Assembly: GCF_900156175.1 (NCBI RefSeq)
Contig: NZ_FTMV01000008.1
Span: 1 to 64,000, forward strand
From: Janthinobacterium sp. TND4EL3
GTDB lineage: Bacteria > Pseudomonadota > Gammaproteobacteria > Burkholderiales > Burkholderiaceae_D
Direction of reading: 5' to 3'
DNA: 64,000 nt
Shown: piece by piece, positions 57,088 through 64,000 of the stretch
Layout of the letters: each line of letters opens with the position of its first letter
How positions within the stretch are numbered: position 1 is the stretch's first letter
Notes under the pieces: model-generated
Told to the model about the DNA's origin: nothing
What the model saw: the letters and a program-made list of their open reading frames with translations, nothing else
Database searches by the model: none
Translations under genes and position numbers: made by a program

Positions 57088-57116
57088 GCTCCGCCGTGGC
57101 AATGTCGCGGCGGAGC
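57088..57116 (+). other. intergenic stem-loop after the large subunit gene
   Basis: GCTCCGCCG and CGGCGGAGC form a 9-bp stem with an 11-base loop and no T-run, between the subunit gene and the rest of the operon. It may stabilise the upstream message or partly terminate transcription so that the subunit outnumbers its exporters. Confidence 0.5.
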
Positions 57117-57144
57117 ATCGCAAGTCATGAACAAGGGGATGAGC

Positions 57145-57579
57145 ATGCGCCTTTTTTTTCATTCGATATGCTGTGCCAGCCTGGCCTGTCTTGCCACCGC
57201 TGTCATGGCTGCACAGCAAGCAAGGCCGCTGCCCTTGCTTGCCGGGCCAGAGTTGAGTCTGCCGATTATTGTTGCTCCGCCCACTACGCTGACGGCGCTG
57301 ATGCCGCTGACGGCGGATGGGACCTTTGCCGGGGGCCTTGGCCGGGCCGCTGGCGAATCCGCGCTGGCGCAGGCGCGTGGCGGTACCGATACGATTACCA
57401 ATGAAGCGCGCCTGAGCGGCTTTGTCACCGGCAACTCGGCCAGCTACGTCAGCACGGGGGCCAACACGATCGATGGCGCCGCGTTTGCCAACGCTTCCGG
57501 CATTCCGATCGTGATTCAGAACTCGGGCGCCAATGTGCTGATCCAGAACGCCACCATCATCAATTTGCAGTTGCGCTAG
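57145..57579 (+). CDS. small secreted Fap-locus protein with QARGG motif
   Basis: 144 residues from the ATG at 57145 (AAGGGG upstream; ATGs at 57127 and 57139 are alternatives). A signal peptide ends near VMAAQ. LAQARGG (74-80) looks like a double-glycine cleavage site. The product after it is a beta-type, Asn/Ser/Thr-rich 64-residue segment containing IVIQNSGANVLIQN (122-135), similar to the C-terminus of the large subunit. Likely a minor subunit or nucleator processed by the C39 peptidase encoded next. Confidence 0.78.
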   Translation: MRLFFHSICCASLACLATAVMAAQQARPLPLLAGPELSLPIIVAPPTTLTALMPLTADGTFAGGLGRAAGESALAQARGGTDTITNEARLSGFVTGNSASYVSTGANTIDGAAFANASGIPIVIQNSGANVLIQNATIINLQLR

Positions 57580-57581
57580 GC

Positions 57582-58322
57582 ATGGCCACACTCGGCACAT
57601 TTCCGCGGTTCATGCTGTGCCTGCCCTTGCTTGGCGGCCTGGCATCCCCGGGCGCTTGCGCGGCCGAGATCGGCGCCTTCGGCAGCGCGCGCTTCGAGGT
57701 GCCCGTTGTCAGCATGCGCGAGGCCCGTTTCCAGCGTACCTTGCACCAGCAATACGACTTCAGTTGTGGCTCCGCCGCAGTGGCCACCCTGCTGACCCAT
57801 CACTACGACTATCCTGTGACGGAAGAGTTTGTTTTTGAGCAAATGTATAAGCAAGGTGATCAGCAAAAGATTCGCAAGGAGGGATTTTCCTTGCTCGATA
57901 TCAAGCGTTTTCTTGCAAGCCGTGGCTTTCTGGCCGACGGGTTTCAGTTGCCGCTGGATAAGTTGGCTGAGGCGGGCTTTCCCGCCATCGTGCTGGTGGC
58001 CGAAAAAGGCTACCGGCATTTTGTCGTGGTCAAGGGGCTGAGCCAGAGCCGCGTGCTGATCGGCGATCCTGCCGGCGGCACGCGCGCCATGGCGCGTGCC
58101 GGTTTCGAGACGATCTGGCAGGGCCATTTGCTGTTTGTGATCCATGGACGCGCGACGACGGCCGCTCCGGTTCCCGCCGCGGCCGGCGAGGCAATGCAGG
58201 CGGCCCGCTTCAACGATGCGGATGACTGGCGCGCGGCGCCGCAAGCGCCATTGGGACAGGCGATCAGCCGCAGCGGCCTCGATCAACTCACCATGCCGAA
58301 GAATGACGGTGGAAATTTCTAA
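57582..58322 (+). CDS. C39-family cysteine peptidase, FapD-like
   Basis: 246 residues, starting two bases after the previous stop. A signal peptide is followed by a C39 domain: QQYDFSCGSAAVATLL with Cys62, YRHFVVV with His146, and GDPAGG with Asp162. There is no ABC-transporter part, so it works in the periplasm, as FapD of the Pseudomonas Fap system does. Its likely substrates are the two neighbouring small proteins, each carrying QARGG. C39 enzymes cleave after double glycine. Confidence 0.85.
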   Translation: MATLGTFPRFMLCLPLLGGLASPGACAAEIGAFGSARFEVPVVSMREARFQRTLHQQYDFSCGSAAVATLLTHHYDYPVTEEFVFEQMYKQGDQQKIRKEGFSLLDIKRFLASRGFLADGFQLPLDKLAEAGFPAIVLVAEKGYRHFVVVKGLSQSRVLIGDPAGGTRAMARAGFETIWQGHLLFVIHGRATTAAPVPAAAGEAMQAARFNDADDWRAAPQAPLGQAISRSGLDQLTMPKNDGGNF

Positions 58323-58351
58323 TGGCGGTCAAACGCCACGCTGGAGGATGT

Positions 58352-58855
58352 ATGCACGCGAAAGAGCGGTTGATTGCGGCCAGTCTCGCGGGTCTGCTTG
58401 TTGCCGCGCAGAATGTCGGCGCCGAGCCGCCGGCGGCGGGATGGACGGCGGTCAGCGAGGAAACGCTGGAGCAGGCACGGGGCGGCTTCGATGTGCCAGG
58501 CGGCTTGAGCCTGTCATTCGGGATAGAGCGCCTGGTCAGCATCAATGGCAGCGTGGTGTCCAGCGTGGCGTTCACGATTGCCGACGTGGCGCACCTGAGC
58601 GTCGAGGAGGCGAGCCTGGCGCGTACGGCCATCGCGTCGATGAATGTCTTGCAGAACGGCGTCGGCAATGTCTTTTCGCCAAGCCCGATGGCGCAAACGA
58701 TGGCGGCCACCGTGATCCAGAATAGCTTGAATGACCAGGTCTTGCGTACCCAGACGATCGTCAATGGCAGCGTGAACAGTCTTCAATTGCTGAAGCTGGC
58801 GAACTTTCAGGACACCTTGCAAAATGCGCTGGGCACGGTGGCGGGTCCCAAATAG
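58352..58855 (+). CDS. second small secreted Fap-locus protein with QARGG motif
   Basis: 167 residues from the ATG at 58352, chosen because GGAGG lies just before it; an ATG at 58322 overlapping the upstream stop would add ten residues. A signal peptide ends near NVGAE. VSEETLEQARGG (34-45) closely fits double-glycine leaders. The 122-residue remainder is rich in small and beta-branched residues and contains AATVIQNSLNDQVLRTQ, related to motifs in the two other secreted proteins. Likely a minor subunit, chaperone or nucleator. Confidence 0.78.
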   Translation: MHAKERLIAASLAGLLVAAQNVGAEPPAAGWTAVSEETLEQARGGFDVPGGLSLSFGIERLVSINGSVVSSVAFTIADVAHLSVEEASLARTAIASMNVLQNGVGNVFSPSPMAQTMAATVIQNSLNDQVLRTQTIVNGSVNSLQLLKLANFQDTLQNALGTVAGPK

Positions 58856-58971
58856 GGTTTGCAGCAAGCCGCCTGGATACGCCGGGCGGCATCGTGCAGT
58901 AGCACCGGGCCGTTGTTGTATTGCTGCCAGGGTTGGCTACTGATAGGCAGGGCTTGTCATCGGGAGAGACT

Positions 58972-60306
58972 ATGCGGCATCTTTACTTAGTGCGATTTGG
59001 TACGGCGGGTGTATCTGCTATGTTGCTGTGTGCCGCCGTTCAGGCCCAGCAAACAGCCGGCGCCGGCCAGGACGATCTGGCAGCGCAGCTGGACAGCCTG
59101 AAAGCGCAACTGGCCGAACAGCGGCACCTGCTGGAGGCGTTGCGTGCATCGATGCATGAGCAGCAGCGCCGCATCGATGTGCTGCAGGGCACCGAACCTC
59201 TCGACAACAGCCGCCTGGCCAGGCAGCGGGGGACGGGTTTGCGCAGTGCATATCTGACGCTGGCGGAGGTCCAGGACGGCGGGTCCGCGCCGCAGGCGCC
59301 GCCGCCAGCGCCGCAGCCGGTGGGGCTGGCGCCAAGCCCGCCCGTCCGGCCGCCTGAAGTGGCGCCGCTGTTCGAGCAACCCGGGGTGCTGACGCCCAAG
59401 GGGGCATACGTGCTGGAACCCTCGATGCAATTCGGTTACTCTTCAAGCAACAGGGTCGCCCTGGTCGGTTACACCATTATTCCCGCCTTGTTGATCGGCC
59501 TGATCGATGTGCGCGAGGTCAAGCGCAATACCCTGACCGGTGCGCTGGCCGTGCGTACCGGCTTGAGCAACCGCCTGGAAGTCGAAGCCAGGGTGCCGTA
59601 CGTCTATCGCTCGGATGCCACCGTCAGCCGCGAACTGTTTACCGGCACGGCTTCGGAGCGGGTGTTCGACACCAGCGGGCGCGCCCTGGGCGATATCGAG
59701 GTGGCGGCCCGTTATCAACTGAACAATGGTGGCGCCGACAAGCCATATTATGTGGCTGGCCTGCGCTTCAAGTCGCGCACCGGACGCGATCCGTTCCAGG
59801 TCGTCACGGACTGTACGCAGCGCTGCGTGGGCGAGAATGCGACAGGCACGGGCTTGCCGCTAGACTTGCCCACCGGCTCCGGTTTCTATTCCCTGCAGCC
59901 CAGCCTGACCTGGCTGTTTCCCTCCGATCCCGCCGTATTCTTTGGCAGCATCAGCTACCTGCACAGCTTCAAGCGCACTGATGTCAGCCGCCTGGTGCTC
60001 AATGGCGTGCGCGAACCGCTGGGCACCATCGAACCGGGGAAAATTTTCGGCGTCAATTTTGGCATCGGCCTGGCGCTGAATGAAAAGGCCTCGCTCAGCC
60101 TGGGCTACGATCACAGCAGCGTTGGACGCACGCGTCAAAATGGCTTGACCGTGCCCGGCTCCGTGCGCACCCAGCTCGGTACCTTGCTGATGGGTTTTTC
60201 GTATCGCCTTAGCAAGGACAGGACCTTGAACGTGTCGGTGGGTGCCGGTCTGACGCGCGATACGCCCGATGTGTCCATCTCGGTCAGGCTGCCGATGACC
60301 TTTTGA
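58972..60306 (+). CDS. FapF-like outer-membrane exporter
   Basis: 444 residues from the ATG at 58972, with GGAGAG upstream. A signal peptide ends near VQAQ. A coiled coil (about 35-72, LAAQLDSLKAQLAEQRHLLEAL) and a Pro-rich linker precede the barrel, which begins EQPGVLTPKGAYVLEPSMQFGYSSSNRV and ends in RLPMTF. A coiled-coil plug-gating segment followed by a barrel is the layout of FapF, the trimeric amyloid-exporting pore. It closes the operon. Confidence 0.83.
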   Translation: MRHLYLVRFGTAGVSAMLLCAAVQAQQTAGAGQDDLAAQLDSLKAQLAEQRHLLEALRASMHEQQRRIDVLQGTEPLDNSRLARQRGTGLRSAYLTLAEVQDGGSAPQAPPPAPQPVGLAPSPPVRPPEVAPLFEQPGVLTPKGAYVLEPSMQFGYSSSNRVALVGYTIIPALLIGLIDVREVKRNTLTGALAVRTGLSNRLEVEARVPYVYRSDATVSRELFTGTASERVFDTSGRALGDIEVAARYQLNNGGADKPYYVAGLRFKSRTGRDPFQVVTDCTQRCVGENATGTGLPLDLPTGSGFYSLQPSLTWLFPSDPAVFFGSISYLHSFKRTDVSRLVLNGVREPLGTIEPGKIFGVNFGIGLALNEKASLSLGYDHSSVGRTRQNGLTVPGSVRTQLGTLLMGFSYRLSKDRTLNVSVGAGLTRDTPDVSISVRLPMTF

Positions 60307-60354
60307 TTGAGGGCGGCGGGCAAGGCAGCCCAGCAGGCTGCCGCTCGCTGGCCG

Positions 60355-60891
60355 CTAGCGTCCCGCGAGCGCCGTCGCGATTTCGATCGAACTCAGTTTC
60401 CAGTCCCACAGGCCATGGCGCTGCAGGACCAGTGCGCCATCCTGCGCCTTGCCGTCCTTCGCCCGTACGATGAAGGTGTTCACGCCGGCATAGCCTGCGG
60501 AATATTCGGCTTTTTTTCGGGCGCCATCGGCCGGCGCATCCGCGTCCGCATCTGCCTGCGGGCTGACGGCGCTCTTGTTGACGAGGGCGACGACGCCGGC
60601 GGGCGAGACCATGGTATCGACCATCTTGCCCAGCATGGCGCTGGCGATCGACTGTCCCAGGGCGGCCAGCGGATTGCCGCTGCCGGCAGTCGCTTCGATG
60701 CTGCGCGCCATGCTCGCTTCGAGCTGGGTCTTGACGCTGGCGCGCAGGGCGGGGAAGTCCACGTGCGCGGCCAGGGCGTCGGCGTTGCGCTCGGCCAGGG
60801 CGGTCTTGATCTGGCGCAAGGCATAGTAGGGCGAGGCATAGGCGGTGGCGGCGATGGCGGCCAAGGCGGCGGCGATGGTGATTTTTTTCAA
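60355..60891 (-). CDS. DUF2939-like exported protein
   Basis: 178 residues if read from the TTG at 60891; the frame is open to an ATG at 60960, but that extension is not signal-like. A signal peptide or anchor ([18 protein letters not shown]) is followed by [27 protein letters not shown], the DUF2939 opening, and a C-terminal [16 protein letters not shown]. The function is unknown. It is convergent with the fapF-like gene. Confidence 0.75.
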   Translation of the reverse strand: MKKITIAAALAAIAATAYASPYYALRQIKTALAERNADALAAHVDFPALRASVKTQLEASMARSIEATAGSGNPLAALGQSIASAMLGKMVDTMVSPAGVVALVNKSAVSPQADADADAPADGARKKAEYSAGYAGVNTFIVRAKDGKAQDGALVLQRHGLWDWKLSSIEIATALAGR

Positions 60892-61109
60892 GTGATGCCT
60901 GTGCAGTAAAGAGTGGAAACGGGAGGCACGCAGCGTATCCGTTAAATGGAAATGCGGCAATCATATTTTCTTGCCATCAGCCACCCTGTATTTTGCCGCA
61001 GTGGCTGCGCCTGTCCTTGCCGGGCCACTATAGAGTGGAAGAGGGTGGGTGCTGTATAATGGGAGAAAAGTACCTAACTACCTGTTTTCACTGGATAAAG
61101 ACCTCACTA

Positions 61110-62708
61110 ATGCTTTCTACAGCTAACATTACGATGCAGTTTGGCGCCAAGCCATTGTTTGAGAATATCTCCGTCAAGTTCGGCGACGGCAACCGCTATG
61201 GTTTGATCGGCGCGAACGGCTGCGGCAAGTCGACGTTCATGAAGATCCTGGGCGGCGACCTGGACCCGTCGGGCGGCAACGTCATGCTCGATACCAACGA
61301 GCGCCTGGGCAAGCTGCGTCAGGACCAGTTTGCGTTTGAAGACATGCGCGTGCTCGACGTCGTCATGATGGGCCACACGGAAATGTGGGCCGCGATGCAG
61401 GAACGCGACGCCATCTACGCGAACCTGGAAGCGACGGACGAAGACTACATGAAGGCGGCCGAGCTGGAAGGCAAGGTCTCGGAATACGACGGCTACACGG
61501 CCGAATCGCGCGCCGGCGAACTGCTGCTGGGCGCCGGCGTCGCCATTGACCTGCATCAAGGCCCGATGAGCAATGTCTCGCCAGGCTGGAAGCTGCGCGT
61601 GCTGCTGGCGCAGGCGCTGTTCTCGAACCCGGACATCCTGCTGCTCGACGAGCCGACGAATAACCTGGACATCAACACGATCCGCTGGCTGGAAGACGTG
61701 CTCAACGAGCGCAACTCCACCATGATCATCATTTCCCATGATCGCCACTTCCTGAACCAGGTCTGCACCCACGTGGCCGACATGGACTACGGCACCCTGA
61801 AGATTTATCCGGGCAATTACGACGAATACATGTTCGCCTCGACCCAGGCGCGCAACCAGCAGCTGGCCAACAACGCGAAAGCGAAAGACAAGGTTGCGGA
61901 ATTGCAAGAATTCGTGCGCCGCTTCGCCGCGAACAAATCCAAGGCCCGCCAGGCCACGTCGCGCGCCAAGCAGATCGAAAAGATCAAGGTCGATGACATC
62001 AAGCCATCGTCGCGCGCCTATCCCTTCGTGCGTTTCGACGGCGAAAAGAAATTGCACCGCCTGGCCGTGGAAGTCGAGAATATCTCGAAAGGCTTTGACC
62101 GCCAGCTGTTCAAGAACTTCAGCATCATGGTCGAGGCGGGCGAGCGCATCGCCATCATCGGCGCCAACGGCGCCGGCAAGACCACCATGCTGCGCTGCAT
62201 CGCGGGCGACATCGCCGGCCTGCAGCCGGACCAGGGCCGCGTGAAGTGGGCGGAAAACGCCAACGTGGGCTACATGCCGCAAGACCCGACGGAAGATTTC
62301 GCCAAGGATACGAACCTGACCGACTGGATCGGCCAGTGGACGAAAGAGGGCGACGACGATCAGGCCGTGCGCTCCATCCTGGGCCGTTTGCTGTTCGGCG
62401 GCGACGACGTGAAAAAGGCCGTCAAGGTGCTGTCCGGTGGTGAAAAGGGCCGCATGATGTACGGCAAGCTGATGCTGGGCCGCCACAACGTGCTGATGCT
62501 CGATGAACCGACCAACCACATGGACATGGAATCGATCGAATCCTTGAACATCGCGCTGGAAAAATACGCGGGCACCCTGATCTTCGTGTCGCATGACCGC
62601 GAATTCGTGTCCTCGCTGGCCAACCGCATCATCGAAATCAAGGAAGATGAAGTGGTCGATTACCGCGGCAACTACGAAGACTATTTGAAGAGCCAGGGTA
62701 TCGATTAA
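61110..62708 (+). CDS. ABC-F ATPase, YbiT type
   Basis: 532 residues from the ATG at 61110. Two ABC cassettes have Walker A GANGCGKS (34-41) and GANGAGKT, signature [15 protein letters not shown] and [16 protein letters not shown], and Walker [12 protein letters not shown] and [11 protein letters not shown]. The linker between them is the P-site tRNA-interaction motif. There are no membrane domains. Length and the [19 protein letters not shown] start match YbiT, a ribosome-associated translation factor. Confidence 0.93.
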   Translation: MLSTANITMQFGAKPLFENISVKFGDGNRYGLIGANGCGKSTFMKILGGDLDPSGGNVMLDTNERLGKLRQDQFAFEDMRVLDVVMMGHTEMWAAMQERDAIYANLEATDEDYMKAAELEGKVSEYDGYTAESRAGELLLGAGVAIDLHQGPMSNVSPGWKLRVLLAQALFSNPDILLLDEPTNNLDINTIRWLEDVLNERNSTMIIISHDRHFLNQVCTHVADMDYGTLKIYPGNYDEYMFASTQARNQQLANNAKAKDKVAELQEFVRRFAANKSKARQATSRAKQIEKIKVDDIKPSSRAYPFVRFDGEKKLHRLAVEVENISKGFDRQLFKNFSIMVEAGERIAIIGANGAGKTTMLRCIAGDIAGLQPDQGRVKWAENANVGYMPQDPTEDFAKDTNLTDWIGQWTKEGDDDQAVRSILGRLLFGGDDVKKAVKVLSGGEKGRMMYGKLMLGRHNVLMLDEPTNHMDMESIESLNIALEKYAGTLIFVSHDREFVSSLANRIIEIKEDEVVDYRGNYEDYLKSQGID

Positions 62709-62726
62709 TTGGTACGCTCACGTTGG

Positions 62727-62813
62727 GTCGGATTACGCGCTGTGCGCTAATCCGACCTACGTCAAATGCAAGCGGTCAGTTGGGTAGGTCGGATTAGCGG
62801 AGCGTAATCCGAC
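62727..62813. repeat. pair of REP palindromes in opposite orientation
   Basis: GTCGGATTACGCG...CTAATCCGACCTAC (62727-62760) and GTAGGTCGGATTAGCGGAGCGTAATCCGAC (62784-62813) are inverted copies of a common bacterial REP sequence separated by 23 bases, the layout of a REPIN. It lies between the YbiT-type gene and nadA. Confidence 0.75.
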
Positions 62814-62932
62814 ATGACAGGGCCAGCTAGCCAGCCACCCAGCACCACACCGACGCGCCGCGGTCCATTCGTTCCGGCGCACCTGCTTCATTGCAATCGT
62901 GCCGGTCTATCCCGTTTTTGTTTGACACAGCC

Positions 62933-64000
62933 ATGCAAACTTTAGCCATCAAATCCGTCGAGTATGAACACCCGCAAGACGGAGCCAGTTGCACTGCCCA
63001 TGCCTGGGCACGCACGCCAGCGACGCCGTCCCCGGCCGAGAAAGCCGAACTGATCACGCGCATCAAGCGCCTGCTGATCGAGCGCGAAGCCGTGCTCGTT
63101 GCCCACTATTACGTTGATGCTGACCTGCAAGACCTGGCCGAAGCCACGGGCGGCTGCGTCTCCGACTCCCTGGAAATGGCCCGCTTCGGGCGCGACCATC
63201 CGGCCAAGACCCTCGTCGTGGCCGGCGTGCGCTTCATGGGCGAAACGGCCAAGATCCTCAGTCCCGAAAAAACGGTATTGATGCCCGACCTCGACGCGAC
63301 CTGTTCGCTCGACCTGGGCTGCCCCGTGGACGAATTCACGGCCTTCTGCGACGCCCATCCGGACCGCACGGTGGTGGTGTATGCCAACACCAGCGCGGCC
63401 GTCAAGGCGCGCGCCGACTGGATGGTGACGTCGTCCATCGGCCTCGACATCGTGGCCCACCTGCATGCGCAGGGCAAGAAAATCCTGTGGGCGCCGGACA
63501 AGCACCTGGGGTCCTACATCCAGAAGGAAACAGGCGCCGACATGCTGCTGTGGCAGGGTTCCTGCCTCGTGCACGACGAATTCAAGGGCATCGAACTCGA
63601 TCTGCTCAAGGAAGAGTATCCGCAAGCCAAGGTGCTCGTGCACCCGGAATCGCCCGCCAACGTGGTGGCCCTGGCCGACATGGTTGGTTCGACGTCGCAA
63701 ATGATTGCGGCAGCGCAAACCATGGACACGGACACGTTTATTGTCGCCACCGACAACGGCATCCTGCACAAGATGCGCGCGGCCGCGCCGGGCAAGCGTT
63801 TCATCGAAGCGCCCACGGCCGGCAATAGCGCCACCTGCAAGAGCTGCGCGCACTGCCCGTGGATGGCCATGAACGGCTTGCTGAACCTGGCGCAAACGCT
63901 GGAAAACATGCATAACGAAATCCACGTCGATCCCGCCGTCGGCCAGCTGGCCGTGCGCTCGATCAACCGCATGCTCGACTTCGCCGCCGCGAAAAAGGCG
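62933..64000 (+). CDS. nadA: quinolinate synthase, 3' end beyond the window
   Basis: The ATG at 62933 starts [13 protein letters not shown], and the frame is open to the last base (356 codons). Motifs are [70 protein letters not shown] and the Fe-S region [10 protein letters not shown]. NadA condenses iminoaspartate with dihydroxyacetone phosphate to quinolinate in NAD biosynthesis, using a 4Fe-4S cluster. Only the final few residues should be missing. Confidence 0.95.
   Translation, partial: MQTLAIKSVEYEHPQDGASCTAHAWARTPATPSPAEKAELITRIKRLLIEREAVLVAHYYVDADLQDLAEATGGCVSDSLEMARFGRDHPAKTLVVAGVRFMGETAKILSPEKTVLMPDLDATCSLDLGCPVDEFTAFCDAHPDRTVVVYANTSAAVKARADWMVTSSIGLDIVAHLHAQGKKILWAPDKHLGSYIQKETGADMLLWQGSCLVHDEFKGIELDLLKEEYPQAKVLVHPESPANVVALADMVGSTSQMIAAAQTMDTDTFIVATDNGILHKMRAAAPGKRFIEAPTAGNSATCKSCAHCPWMAMNGLLNLAQTLENMHNEIHVDPAVGQLAVRSINRMLDFAAAKKA

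Overview
This is a high-GC chromosomal window from a Gram-negative betaproteobacterium. Gene style and content point to Oxalobacteraceae (Janthinobacterium, Massilia or Duganella type): three large TonB-dependent receptors, a dual-domain beta-propeller phytase, a phcBSRQ-like quorum-sensing operon, CHASE3 chemoreceptors and many TTG/GTG starts. The family assignment is inference. No rRNA, tRNA, IS element, prophage or CRISPR was recognised.

Layout. 1-4.1 kb: small hypothetical genes, a class I cytochrome c, an EamA exporter, and a decayed stretch with a phytase-tail relic and a broken S41 peptidase. 4.1-4.8 kb: AT-rich gap. 4.8-12.2 kb: an ImpA-type metalloprotease lipoprotein, then a TonB receptor-phytase operon behind a well-placed Pho box. 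12.5-14.4 kb: a degenerate GGDEF membrane protein overlapping an AraC regulator. 14.7-19.5 kb: methyltransferase, sensor kinase, hybrid REC-kinase and REC protein in the order of Ralstonia phcBSRQ. 19.5-31.3 kb: TonB-like protein, SRPBCC protein, secreted nuclease, second TonB receptor, M16 peptidase, a toxin-antitoxin pair, a PAS-GGDEF diguanylate cyclase and an orphan NarX-type kinase. 31.6-33.2 kb: queE-queD-tadA (tRNA modification). 33.3-37.0 kb: Fur-box-linked heme receptor and an apparently exported HemS-like protein. 37.1-49.6 kb: housekeeping and hypothetical genes (hydrolase, LD-carboxypeptidase, DUF418, SRAP, mntP, uppP, esterase, secreted hypotheticals, AraC regulator). 49.7-52.3 kb: chemoreceptor and a CheX-like protein. 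53.8-60.3 kb: sigma-54 activator and a Fap-like secretion locus. 60.3-64 kb: DUF2939-like protein, a YbiT-type ABC-F ATPase, a REP pair and nadA running off the end.

The most interesting region is 53.8-60.3 kb. A VpsR-like sigma-54 activator lies upstream of a consensus -24/-12 promoter. That promoter drives a 515-residue Gly/Ala-rich secreted protein, two small secreted proteins, a C39-family peptidase and a FapF-like outer-membrane exporter. Both small proteins carry a QARGG motif after their signal peptide that looks like a double-glycine C39 cleavage site. They and the large protein share a V-I-x-Q-N-S type motif near the C-terminus. This reads as a variant functional-amyloid or surface-fibre export system in which a giant PGRS-like protein replaces the usual Fap subunits.
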